Shown: piece after piece, positions 1-8,403 of the stretch
Numbering within the stretch: the first letter of the stretch is position 1
Layout of the letters: each line of letters starts with the position of its first letter
DNA from: Nocardia sp. alder85J
Lineage (GTDB): Bacteria > Actinomycetota > Actinomycetes > Mycobacteriales > Mycobacteriaceae
Assembly (NCBI RefSeq): GCF_020176955.2
Contig: NZ_JAIUCZ020000001.1
Location: 868,001-932,000 of the forward strand
Length of the DNA stretch: 64,000 nucleotides
Direction: 5' to 3'
Made by a program: the position numbers and the translations under genes
Notes under the pieces: model-generated
The model's database searches: none
Told to the model about the DNA's origin: nothing
What the model saw: the letters and a program-made list of their open reading frames with translations, nothing else

Positions 1-1281
1 ATCCTCACCGACGCGTTCCCGGCGGACCGGCGCGGGTTCGCGCTCGGCGTCAATCAGGTCGCCGGACTGGCCGGGATGTTCATCGGCCTGGTCGTGGGCG
101 GGGTGCTGGCGATCTGGGACTGGCGGGCGGTGTTCTGGGTGAACGTGCCGGTGGGTGTGTTCATGACGGTGTGGGCGTACCGGACGTTGCGCGAGACCGG
201 CGAGCGGCACGCGGGCCGGATCGACTGGTGGGGCAACGTGACCTTCGCGGTCGGGCTGGGTGCGATCCTCATCGGCATCACCGAGGGCCTGCAACCGTAC
301 GGCGGGCATCTGATGGGCTGGACCAGCCCGAAGGTGCTGGCGCTGCTGATCGGCGGGGTGCTGCTACTGGCGGCGTTCGGGTGGATCGAGCACACCGTCG
401 CGGAACCGATGTTCGATCTCGCGCTGTTCCGCATCCGGGAGTTCACCGCCGGGAACCTGGCCGGTTTCATCGCGCGGCTCGCCCAGGGCGGGTTGCAGTT
501 CATGCTGATCATCTGGTTGCAGGGCATCTGGCTGCCCTTGCGCGGTTACGACTACGACCGAACGCCGTTGTGGGCGGGCATCTTCCTGCTGCCGCTGACC
601 GCCGGCTTCCTGGTCGCGGGACCGATCTCCGGATCGCTGTCGGACCGGTTCGGGCAGCGCGGCTTCGCCACCGGCGGCATGATCGCGTTCTCGGCGAGCT
701 TCGTGGGAATGCTGCTGCTGCCCATCGACTTCCCGTACTGGATTTTCGCCCTGCTGATCGCGGTCAACGGCATCGGGCTCGGAATGTTCAGCTCGCCCAA
801 CACGTCCTCGATCATGGGCAGTGTGCCGTCGCGGGCACGCGGCGCCGCCTCGGGTATGCGCTCGACCTTCCAGAACTCCGGAACCTCGTTGTCGATCGGC
901 GTGTTCTTCACGCTGATGATCGCGGGGCTGGCCGGTAGCCTGTCGCACTCGCTGTCCAGCGGATTGCAGGCCGCGGGGGTGCCGCCGGACGTCGCGGCCC
1001 GGGTGGGCATGCTGCCGCCGGTGTCGACGCTGTTCGCCGCGATCCTCGGGGTGAATCCGATCGGGAACCTGCTGGCCCCCTACGGGGTGCTGCCCGCGCT
1101 GTCGGCGGCGGACCGCGCCACGCTGACCGGCCGGGAGTTCTTCCCGCACCTCATCTCCGGGCCCTTCCACGACGGCCTGGTGGTGGTGTTCACCGCGTCG
1201 GCGGCGCTGGGCCTGGTCGCGGCGGTGGCCTCGCTGCTGCGCGGCCGCCGTCCCGGTGCGGCTACCGCGGATCCTCGGTGA
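1..1281 (+). CDS. MFS multidrug efflux transporter, DHA2 (14-TM) type, 5' end missing
   Basis: The frame is open from base 1, so the gene begins outside the window and about 426 residues are visible. They consist of many hydrophobic helices. A loop motif of the DRFGQR type (near 642-660) matches the MFS motif A repeated in the second half of the protein. Length, helix number and the DHA2-like sequence suggest a proton-driven drug exporter of the EmrB/QacA family in the cytoplasmic membrane. The substrate cannot be read from sequence. The 3' end overlaps the convergent DUF3097 gene by 20 bases. The MFS assignment is secure; the DHA2 subfamily is likely. Confidence 0.85.
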   Translation: MLTDAFPADRRGFALGVNQVAGLAGMFIGLVVGGVLAIWDWRAVFWVNVPVGVFMTVWAYRTLRETGERHAGRIDWWGNVTFAVGLGAILIGITEGLQPYGGHLMGWTSPKVLALLIGGVLLLAAFGWIEHTVAEPMFDLALFRIREFTAGNLAGFIARLAQGGLQFMLIIWLQGIWLPLRGYDYDRTPLWAGIFLLPLTAGFLVAGPISGSLSDRFGQRGFATGGMIAFSASFVGMLLLPIDFPYWIFALLIAVNGIGLGMFSSPNTSSIMGSVPSRARGAASGMRSTFQNSGTSLSIGVFFTLMIAGLAGSLSHSLSSGLQAAGVPPDVAARVGMLPPVSTLFAAILGVNPIGNLLAPYGVLPALSAADRATLTGREFFPHLISGPFHDGLVVVFTASAALGLVAAVASLLRGRRPGAATADPR

Positions 1282-2080
1282 CGAAGTCGATGAGCCGCTC
1301 CACCGCGCCGATCAGCGGCGCCTCCAGATCGCGGAAGGATCCGACCGCGTTGTAGACCCGCCGCCACCCGTCCTGCGGTGTGCCCCAGCCGAGCCGGCGG
1401 CACACCCCGGTCTTCCAGTCCTCGCCGCGCGGCACCTCGGGCCAGGCCGGGATGCCGACCGCCGCCGGGCGCACCGCCTGCCACACATCGATGTAGGGAT
1501 GCCCGGTGACCAGCACGTGCGGGCCGAGCCCGGTGGTCAGGCCGGTCTCCTTGGATCCGGTGACCAGGTGGTCGACCAGGACCCCGACCCGCCGCCCGTC
1601 TCCGGGCCCGAATTCGGTCAGGCGGGTGGCGAGGTGGTCCAGGCCCTCCAACTGCTCGACGACCACCCCCTCCACCCGCAGGTCGTGACCCCACACCCGC
1701 TCCACCAGCGCGGCGTCGTGCACGCCCTCCACCCAGATCCGGTTGGTGCGGGCCACCCGCGCCCGCAGGCCCGCGACCCGGGTGGACCCGGAGGCGGATC
1801 GGACCGGGGCGGCCGGCGCCGCGGCCTTCGGGCGGACCAGCGTCACCGGCTGCCCGTCGATGAGGAAGGCCGCCACCCGCAGCGCGAACAGCCGGACCGT
1901 GCCGTGACGGTCCTCCAGCTTCACGAACTCGCCGTCGTAACCGCGGTCGAAGCCGACCACCGCACCGCAGAATCCGCTGGCCGCGTCCTCGACCACCAGG
2001 TCGCGCTCGGCCACCACCTCCGGCACGGCGCGCCGCTGCTTGCGCGTGTGCCCCGAATAGATATCGCCGTACTCCCGCAC
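1262..2080 (-). CDS. DUF3097 family protein
   Basis: A 272-residue protein starting at GTG (complement of 2078-2080), with the YGDIYSGHTRKQRRAVPE-type opening and later the motifs GFDRGYDGEFVKLEDRHG and VLVTGHPYIDVWQAVRP. These are typical of the actinobacterial DUF3097 family, whose function is unknown. The C-terminal half has a Toprim-like flavour, but I cannot show catalytic residues. It is convergent with the MFS gene and divergent from the NfeD gene (79 bases apart). The family call is from recognised sequence; no role is proposed. Confidence 0.8.
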   Translation of the reverse strand: MREYGDIYSGHTRKQRRAVPEVVAERDLVVEDAASGFCGAVVGFDRGYDGEFVKLEDRHGTVRLFALRVAAFLIDGQPVTLVRPKAAAPAAPVRSASGSTRVAGLRARVARTNRIWVEGVHDAALVERVWGHDLRVEGVVVEQLEGLDHLATRLTEFGPGDGRRVGVLVDHLVTGSKETGLTTGLGPHVLVTGHPYIDVWQAVRPAAVGIPAWPEVPRGEDWKTGVCRRLGWGTPQDGWRRVYNAVGSFRDLEAPLIGAVERLIDFVTEDPR

Positions 2081-2159
2081 CCCGTCGAAACTACCGCCTC
2101 GGCAAGGATTTGCGCGTGCTTGCCCACGTCGCCGCCGCCGGAGCGGTTAGTGTGGAGTC

Positions 2160-2591
2160 GTGGCCGCAATCGTATGGCTGATCGCGGGAGTTCTGCTCGC
2201 GGCGGCCGAGATGCTCACCGGCGATTTCACGCTGCTCATGCTGGGCGGAGCGGCGCTGGTGACCTCGGGTGTGGCCGCGGCGGTGCATCTGCCGGTGATC
2301 GGCGACGCGATCGTGTTCGGCGTGAGCACGCTGGCGCTGCTGTTCCTGGTGCGCCCGATGTTGTTGCGGCGCTTCGCGACTCCGCCGCCGACGCTCACCA
2401 ATGTGCACGCGCTGCCGGGTAAGTCGGCGCGGGTGATCGAGACGGTCAACGAGCACACCGGCCGTGTGAAGATCGGCGGGGACGTGTGGAGCGCGCGGCC
2501 ACTGGACCCCACCGAGGAGTACCCCGAGGGAGTGACCGTCTACGTGATGAAGATCGACGGCGCGCATGCCGTCGTCTGGAAGGGGCCGTGA
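2160..2591 (+). CDS. NfeD-like membrane protein
   Basis: A 143-residue protein starting at GTG, with two or three N-terminal membrane helices (about residues 3-60) followed by a small soluble C-terminal domain (about 80-140) of the OB-fold kind found in NfeD short forms. NfeD proteins work with SPFH (stomatin/flotillin) proteins in membrane microdomain organisation. Its stop overlaps the next start by one base (TGATG), so translation is probably coupled to the SPFH gene. The pairing supports the call. Confidence 0.85.
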   Translation: MAAIVWLIAGVLLAAAEMLTGDFTLLMLGGAALVTSGVAAAVHLPVIGDAIVFGVSTLALLFLVRPMLLRRFATPPPTLTNVHALPGKSARVIETVNEHTGRVKIGGDVWSARPLDPTEEYPEGVTVYVMKIDGAHAVVWKGP

Positions 2592-3844
2592 TGGCTGTAC
2601 TGATCGTCGCCATAGTGCTCGTCGTGTTGGTCGTGGTGGTGGTGTTCCGGTCGATCGCGCTGGTGCCGCAGGCGGAGGCCGCGGTCATCGAGCGGCTGGG
2701 CCGGTACTCCCGGACCGTGTCGGGGCAGCTGACCTTCCTGGTGCCGTTCGCGGACCGGGTGCGCGCGCGGGTCGATCTGCGCGAGCGGGTCGTCTCGTTC
2801 CCGCCGCAGCCGGTGATCACCCAGGACAACCTGACGGTCCAGATCGACTCCGTCGTCTATTTCCAGGTCACCACGCCGCAGGCCGCGGTGTACGAGATCA
2901 GCAACTACATCGCGGCCGTCGAGCAGTTGACCATCACCACGCTGCGCAACGTGGTCGGCGGCATGACCCTGGAGGAGACGCTCACCTCGCGTGACGCGAT
3001 CAATTCGCAGCTGCGCGGCGTACTGGACGAGGCGACCGGCCGGTGGGGTCTGCGGGTCGCGCGGGTCGAATTGAAGGCCATCGATCCGCCTCCGTCGATC
3101 CAGGAGTCGATGGAGAAGCAGATGAAGGCCGACCGCGAGAAGCGGGCCATGATCCTCACCGCGGAGGGTACGCGCGAGGCGCAGATCAAGACCGCGGAGG
3201 GCGCCAAGCAGTCGCAGATCCTCGCCGCCGAGGGCTCCAAGCAGTCGGCGATCCTGTCCGCGGAGGGTGAGCGGCAGAGCCGCATCCTGCGCGCGCAGGG
3301 CGAGCGGGCCGCCGCCTACCTGCAAGCGCAGGGCCAGGCCAAGGCCATCGAGAAGGTGTTCGCCGCCATCAAATCCGGCAAGCCGACGCCGGAACTGCTT
3401 GCGTACCAGTACATGCAGACGCTGCCGCTGGTGGCCAAGGGCGATGCCAACAAGGTCTGGGTGGTTCCCAGCGATTTCGGAAAAGCGTTGGAGGGCTTCG
3501 CGAAACAGTTCGGCACCCAGGGCGACGACGGCGTGTTCCGGTACGAGTCCGCGCCGGACGACGACGGGAGCGCGCACCCCGGTGACGATTCCGACGAAGT
3601 GGCCGACTGGTTCGACGTGAAGACCGACCCGGCCGCCGAGCGCGCGGTACGGGCCGCGGAGGCCGCCGCGGCCACTCCGGTCGACCCGATCGCCCCGGCG
3701 ACGCCGGCCCGGCCGCAGCTGTCGCCCTCGACTCCGGCTCGCTACCAGCAACAACCGCCCGCGCAGATGCCGCCGTCGGCGCAGCCGTTGCAGGAGCCGC
3801 CGGCATTCCGGCGGCAACCGCCGGACTACCCGCCCGCCCGGTGA
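2591..3844 (+). CDS. SPFH/band-7 (stomatin-like) membrane protein
   Basis: A 417-residue protein with one N-terminal transmembrane helix (residues 1-20), the SPFH/band-7 domain (about 20-190, with the phrase RLGRYSRTVSGQL and later RVELKAIDPP) and an Ala/Glu/Lys/Gln-rich helical stretch (about 175-270). That stretch contains repeated ILTAEGTREAQIKTAEGAKQ-type heptads typical of stomatin oligomerisation. The tail after residue 315 is acidic, then Pro/Gln-rich and probably disordered. ATG 2591 is chosen because it overlaps the NfeD stop and starts directly at the membrane helix; an upstream in-frame GTG would add 35 unlikely residues. Expected role: an oligomeric scaffold in the cell membrane with NfeD. 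Confidence 0.9.
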   Translation: MAVLIVAIVLVVLVVVVVFRSIALVPQAEAAVIERLGRYSRTVSGQLTFLVPFADRVRARVDLRERVVSFPPQPVITQDNLTVQIDSVVYFQVTTPQAAVYEISNYIAAVEQLTITTLRNVVGGMTLEETLTSRDAINSQLRGVLDEATGRWGLRVARVELKAIDPPPSIQESMEKQMKADREKRAMILTAEGTREAQIKTAEGAKQSQILAAEGSKQSAILSAEGERQSRILRAQGERAAAYLQAQGQAKAIEKVFAAIKSGKPTPELLAYQYMQTLPLVAKGDANKVWVVPSDFGKALEGFAKQFGTQGDDGVFRYESAPDDDGSAHPGDDSDEVADWFDVKTDPAAERAVRAAEAAAATPVDPIAPATPARPQLSPSTPARYQQQPPAQMPPSAQPLQEPPAFRRQPPDYPPAR

Positions 3845-4559
3845 GAGTTCGCCATGGAACTCGCATTCCGCCGAGGCGAGTCCGTGGCGGCCACCAGGGT
3901 TTCCCTACGAACGACACCACTGTGCGGGGGGAAACAGTGATGGGGGAATATGGCTGCGCGGCGGACGATTCTGCTGCGCCGGCGGCAGTCGCTGTGGCCG
4001 GAGGGGAAGCCACCGTATGCGGTGCCGTTCAAGGCCGCCGCGAAATCACTGGTGTGGTACGGCCGGGAGGCGTCCCCGGATGATCCGGAAGCCCCGCAGC
4101 GCTGGGCTTTTCCGGACTGGGCGGCCGGTCGGCGCCCGGGCATGCGCTGCTGTCGCTCGGCGCCGCCGACGGGTCGGTGCCGGCGGACATGTTCGAGAAT
4201 GTCCTGTACGGCCAAGCGCCACAATCGTATCGAGCCCTCGAGCGAGCCAGTCTCACCGGTGGGCGGCGGTATGGGGACAGCGGTGAGATCCGGGCGGCGT
4301 TCACCCGGCTGGGGGAGTTGTGGGGGCGCCCGGCGTATTCGCCGGTGGCGTGGGCCCGACACTGACCCCGCAGTTCCCGGACGCGGTCCGCGCGGTGTTC
4401 GAGCATCCGCGCGCCGCGATGGTCGTCGCCCCCGGCTTCGCCGCACCCATCGTGCTCGGCGCGATCGCGCGGGCGCACCGGCGTTCCGACGCGGTGGGCG
4501 TCATGTGGTTTCCGGCCAACGGTCCCGGTACGCCCGCCCCTCGCCTCGGCGGCGGCTAC

Positions 4560-4603
4560 GTCATGGTGATGACCGCTGATGGTCATGGTGATGACCGCTG
4601 ATG
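4560..4603. repeat. perfect 22-bp tandem duplication
   Basis: Two adjacent identical copies of a 22-base unit (4560-4581 and 4582-4603), each ending in GACCGCTGATG. Since 22 is not divisible by three, the duplication shifts any reading frame crossing it. This fits the surrounding run of broken open frames and looks like a recent slippage event. Confidence 0.85.
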
Positions 4604-4868
4604 CCGGGCTCGCGGGCGGCGAAGGTGGTCCCGCCCGGCTCGGCCGCGCCGAACGCCGCGGCCTCCTGGGTGGCCGACGGGGGCGGTTTCCTGGTACCGC
4701 ACCGGCGGACCACGGCATTCCCGGATGCGGAGCCGGGCCGCTGGCGGCCGCGTAGCGGTGAACCAACTCTCGGCCGCCGACGGTCGGCCCGCTGGACCGC
4801 GGTGAACGCTCACAGCGCACAGCCCATTCGGCGGCGATTCCGGTCCGACACGAGTGAACTACGTCACA

Positions 4869-4882
4869 TTACATCAATGTAA
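4869..4882. promoter_or_regulatory. 14-bp inverted repeat upstream of rpf
   Basis: TTACATCAATGTAA is a 6-bp inverted repeat around a 2-base centre, in the AT-richer region about 270 bases before the rpf start. It has the form of a dimeric repressor or activator site, but does not match the mycobacterial CRP consensus. The regulator is unknown and the link to rpf is by position only. Confidence 0.3.
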
Positions 4883-5059
4883 CTACGGTGCTGTGGCGAC
4901 CGGACTTCCCCCCGCACCGGCCACGGAAATACCCGTAATTTCGATGATTACAGTCAACTATATTGACGTTATCTGCGCGTGATCTGCCGAGATTTGTTCG
5001 TTATGGTCGTCCGCAACCCGGACAACCGGGCCGTAACTCGAATCGCAGAACACCGGTAA

Positions 5060-5497
<438 letters not shown>

Positions 5498-5527
5498 GTC
5501 CGCGATACCGCGAGGATATCCCGGGGA

Positions 5528-5555
5528 CCCGTCCGTTTGCCGCGTATCGGACGGG
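5528..5555 (+). terminator. hairpin terminator after rpf
   Basis: CCCGTCCG (5528-5535) and CGGACGGG (5548-5555) form a perfect 8-bp stem with a 12-base loop, 31 bases after the rpf stop. There is no U-run, as is common in high-GC actinobacteria. Confidence 0.65.
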
Positions 5556-5665
5556 CTCTCAGCAATTCCCCAGCCGCACGCCAGTATTGCCTTACCCGGG
5601 TCGGGCAGCGTAGCCGCTGTCGTTGTCGATGTGTGAAAAGCAACTGTTCCCGAAGGAGTTACGGC

Positions 5666-6712
5666 GTGCGCCTGTCGAGATCACGAGCAAGCCTGGCGGT
5701 GTCGGTGTCCCTGGCGGTCGTACTCGCCGTGGCGCCGGTCGTCACCGGTTCCGCGGCCGCCGATCCGGCGACGCTGCCGCCTGCCGGGACCTCGGCCGAC
5801 GGCTCCCGCATCGACAGTGTGCAGGCTGCCGACGGCGGTGGCCTCACCCTCCAGGTGTTCTCCGCGGCGATGAACAAGGACATCGAGGTCTTCGTGCAGC
5901 GGCCCGCCGACACCTCCGCGCCCGCGCCGACGCTGTACCTGCTCAACGGCGCCGGCGGCGGTGAGGACACCGCGACCTGGAACGCCCGCACCGATGCCCT
6001 GGGCTTCCTCGGCGGCACGCACGTCAACGTCGTCGAGCCGATCGGCGGCCAGTGGAGCTACTACACGGACTGGCGTGCACCGGATCCGAAACTGGGCGTG
6101 AACAGGTGGAAGACCTTCCTCACCGAGGAACTACCGCCGCTGATCGACCGGTCGCTGGGCGCCACCGGCGTGAACGCGATCGCGGGGGTCTCGATGTCGG
6201 GGACCTCGGTGCTGCAACTGCCGATCGCGGCGCCGGGACTGTACCGCTCGGTGGCGTCGCTGTCCGGCTGTGCCCAGATCAGCGACCATGTCGGGCACGA
6301 TTTCGTGACCCTGGTGCTCGCCGACGGCGGCGGCGATCCGGACAACATGTACGGCCCGCAGACCGATCCGATGTGGGCGGCCAACGATCCGTATGTGCAC
6401 GCCGACCAGTTGCGCGGGCTGAATCTGTTCATCTCCAACGGCTCCGGCGCACCGGGCCGGTACGACACCCTGAACAATCCCTACGGCCTGCCGGGCCCGG
6501 GCGGACTGGCCAATCAGGTCGCCGTGGGCGGGGTGCTGGAGACCGCCACCGACTACTGCGCACACAATTTGCAGACCCGGCTGACCCAGCTCGGCATCCC
6601 CGCCACCTACGACTTCCAGCCGACCGGCACCCATTCCTGGGGGTACTGGCAGGACGAGTTGAAGAAGTCCTGGCCGACGCTGGCTCGCGGGCTCGGGTTG
6701 CCCGAGAATTGA
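5666..6712 (+). CDS. antigen-85-type mycolyltransferase/esterase, secreted
   Basis: A 348-residue protein with a signal peptide (about 1-33, cleaved near SAAA/DPA) and an alpha/beta-hydrolase fold of the antigen 85 family. Visible landmarks are the oxyanion region YLLNGAGGGED, the nucleophile elbow GVSMSG (Ser176) and the C-terminal catalytic histidine in HSWGYW. Family members transfer mycolic acids between trehalose mycolates and arabinogalactan in the cell envelope. GTG 5666 is chosen because AAGGAG lies 8 bases before it and it starts the signal peptide; the frame is open further upstream without a good site. Its presence supports a mycolate-producing host. Confidence 0.9.
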   Translation: MRLSRSRASLAVSVSLAVVLAVAPVVTGSAAADPATLPPAGTSADGSRIDSVQAADGGGLTLQVFSAAMNKDIEVFVQRPADTSAPAPTLYLLNGAGGGEDTATWNARTDALGFLGGTHVNVVEPIGGQWSYYTDWRAPDPKLGVNRWKTFLTEELPPLIDRSLGATGVNAIAGVSMSGTSVLQLPIAAPGLYRSVASLSGCAQISDHVGHDFVTLVLADGGGDPDNMYGPQTDPMWAANDPYVHADQLRGLNLFISNGSGAPGRYDTLNNPYGLPGPGGLANQVAVGGVLETATDYCAHNLQTRLTQLGIPATYDFQPTGTHSWGYWQDELKKSWPTLARGLGLPEN

Positions 6713-6736
6713 CCCGCCCGGCCGTATTGTCGGCGC

Positions 6737-6967
6737 ATGGGGAAGACGACGCGGCTGACGGTGAGCCTGGACGCGACGGTCTACGAGTGGGTGACCAGGG
6801 CGGCAGCGGCCGAGGGCCGGTCGGTGTCGGCGGTGATCAACGAGGCCGTGCGCCGCGATCTGGTCCGTGAGAGCCTCGCCCACATGCCCATCGTGCCGGA
6901 GGACGATGCGCTGACCTCGGCGGCGGCCGTGGCCGAACAGGCCCGATTCGCCTACGACGAGCACTGA
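6737..6967 (+). CDS. small RHH-type protein, possible antitoxin
   Basis: A 76-residue protein that begins RLTVSLDATVYEWVTRAAA and continues with EGRSVSAVINEAVRRDL, the strand-helix-helix pattern of ribbon-helix-helix DNA-binding proteins. The acidic tail (about 50-76) would suit a toxin-neutralising segment. It ends 16 bases before a MazF-like gene on the same strand, the usual order of type II toxin-antitoxin modules. The RHH call is good; the antitoxin role is inferred from context. Confidence 0.65.
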   Translation: MGKTTRLTVSLDATVYEWVTRAAAAEGRSVSAVINEAVRRDLVRESLAHMPIVPEDDALTSAAAVAEQARFAYDEH

Positions 6968-6983
6968 CGGCGGACCGGCGCCG

Positions 6984-7310
6984 ATGGCAGAGGAGCAGCG
7001 CATGCTGCGCGGTGAGATCTGGAACTGCGCGCCGACCCGACCGGACGGCGAGGCACTGCCCCGGCAGCGCGCGGTGGTCGTGGTGTCCGACGCCTCGGTG
7101 CTGGACTCGCCCTATCGCTGGCTGCACGTGGTGCCCTTGTCGGATACCGATCCCGGTCATCTGCTGGCCACTCGCACCGAGCACGGCTGGGCGAACGCCC
7201 TCGAACTGCATCCGGTGTACCGGCCCTGGCTCAGCGGCCCGGTCGGCGCGCTCACCGCCGACGAGTCCGAGGCGCTCGACGCCCGGCTGCGGGCGGGTAT
7301 CGGGCTCTAG
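6984..7310 (+). CDS. PemK/MazF-like protein, possible toxin
   Basis: A 108-residue protein with the MazF-like opening MLRGEIWNCAPTRPDG, the core strand RQRAVVVVSDASVLD and the later VVPLSDTDPGH. The length and these strands fit the CcdB/MazF barrel of ribosome-independent mRNA endonucleases. Conserved catalytic residues are less clear than in classical MazF, so activity is uncertain. ATG 6984 gives the full frame; ATG 7002 would start directly at MLRGEIW and is equally possible. The 3' end overlaps the convergent VTT gene by 4 bases. Confidence 0.6.
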   Translation: MAEEQRMLRGEIWNCAPTRPDGEALPRQRAVVVVSDASVLDSPYRWLHVVPLSDTDPGHLLATRTEHGWANALELHPVYRPWLSGPVGALTADESEALDARLRAGIGL

Positions 7311-8002
7311 GGCTGCGTCGGCGCGGGCTCGGATTCGGCCGGTGCCGGTTCGGCGGCGACCGTGTCGACCCGCCAGCGCGCATCGACGATCAGCCCGATC
7401 ACCCCGATCGCGATGCACACTCCCGACAACACCAGCAGCGCGGGATCGGTCCGCCCGGTCAGCGCGTCGCCCAGCACCACCACGCCGACGGTGCCCGGCA
7501 CGATGCCGATCACCGTGGCGAGGACGTAGGGGAGCATCCGCACCGAGGACAGCCCCGCGCAGTAGTTGATCACCGAGAACGGCACGGGTGCGATCAGGCG
7601 CAGGGAACCGACCGCGAGCCAGCCACGGCGTGCCAGCCGCCGGTCCACCGCGCGCACCGCGGGATGAGTCAGCCGGGCCGCCACCTGATCCCGGTCCAGC
7701 GCCCGCACCAGCAGCAACGCCAGCACCGCGCTGATCGTGGTGGCGACGACGGCCACGGTCACCCCGAGCACGGGCCCGAACAACAGCCCCGCGCTGAGCG
7801 TGAACACCGTGCGCGGGAAGGGCGCGATGGTGATGATCGTGTGCACCAGCAGGAAGACCAGCGGGAACAGTGGTCCGGCCGCGTGCGCCCAGTCCCTGAT
7901 CTGCTGCGGGGCCGGATGCGGCGCCAGCAGCGCGACCGCGACCAGCGCCACGGCCACCGCCAGCACCAGCAGGGTGCGCGGATCACGGAACTTGCTCAGC
8001 AC
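7307..8002 (-). CDS. TVP38/TMEM64 (VTT-domain) membrane protein
   Basis: A 231-residue integral membrane protein. A first helix (about 10-28) is followed by the VTT/SNARE-associated domain (about 45-190) with FPRTVFTLSAGLLFGPVLG and, later, RLIAPVPFSVINYCAGLS, which match the family's two re-entrant motifs. One more helix follows and then a Pro/Glu-rich tail. Relatives have been linked to lipid scrambling or membrane homeostasis; the exact role in actinobacteria is not known. Confidence 0.85.
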   Translation of the reverse strand: MLSKFRDPRTLLVLAVAVALVAVALLAPHPAPQQIRDWAHAAGPLFPLVFLLVHTIITIAPFPRTVFTLSAGLLFGPVLGVTVAVVATTISAVLALLLVRALDRDQVAARLTHPAVRAVDRRLARRGWLAVGSLRLIAPVPFSVINYCAGLSSVRMLPYVLATVIGIVPGTVGVVVLGDALTGRTDPALLVLSGVCIAIGVIGLIVDARWRVDTVAAEPAPAESEPAPTQP

Positions 8003-8403
8003 CGCGCCAGGTTACCGGGCTCGGCCGGGCCGCGGATCATCGGAGCCGGTCACGCACCCCGAACTGCTCGGCCACCGCCTCGGACCGCGGCCATGCCCTC
8101 CGGGGCGGGTGTGCGGGACCGGCGGGCCGATGCGAGGCGCCGCGCGGGTGATCTCCGACACGCGACGTGACCTCGGGTGCAACTTTGCAACGTGTGCGAG
8201 TCCATCGCGGCAGAACCGTTCGACACTGCTGCGGGCTAGCATCGGGGGCATGGGCCGCAGCCGGGTCCGGGCCACCGGACCTGCGGCTTCGACTGCGAAC
8301 GATCCGCACACAAGCGTGCGAATCCGATGCGAAGTTTGAGTGTGAGCCACGGTATCCGGTAGAGCTGAAGTGTCGAACTTTAGTGGAATGAGGTACGCGA
8401 GCG
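8003..8403. other. 401-bp divergent intergenic region, VTT gene / mutA
   Basis: No coding gene seen. It holds the promoters of two divergent units. A RamB/PrpR-like box lies at 8180-8191. Three direct TGCGAA hexamers at 8294, 8317 and 8328 lie 71-110 bases before mutA. The last 70 bases before mutA are lower in GC. No cobalamin riboswitch core was recognised. Confidence 0.6.
8180..8191. promoter_or_regulatory. RamB/PrpR-like box upstream of mutA
   Basis: CAACTTTGCAAC resembles the AACTTTGCAAA/TTTGCAAA boxes known for the short-chain fatty acid regulators RamB and PrpR in Corynebacterium and Mycobacterium. It lies 212 bases before the methylmalonyl-CoA mutase operon, whose product acts on propionyl-CoA carbon, so control by such a regulator is plausible. 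It is a single short match; no regulator gene is in the window. Confidence 0.4.

Noticed and set aside
3950..4601. A single intact gene (EspG-like or other) in the gene-poor stretch
   Set aside because: No single frame spans it, and the fragments could not be matched to a family with confidence.
8003..8403. Cobalamin riboswitch before mutA
   Set aside because: The enzyme uses B12, so one was looked for, but no conserved B12-box core or matching helices were recognised.
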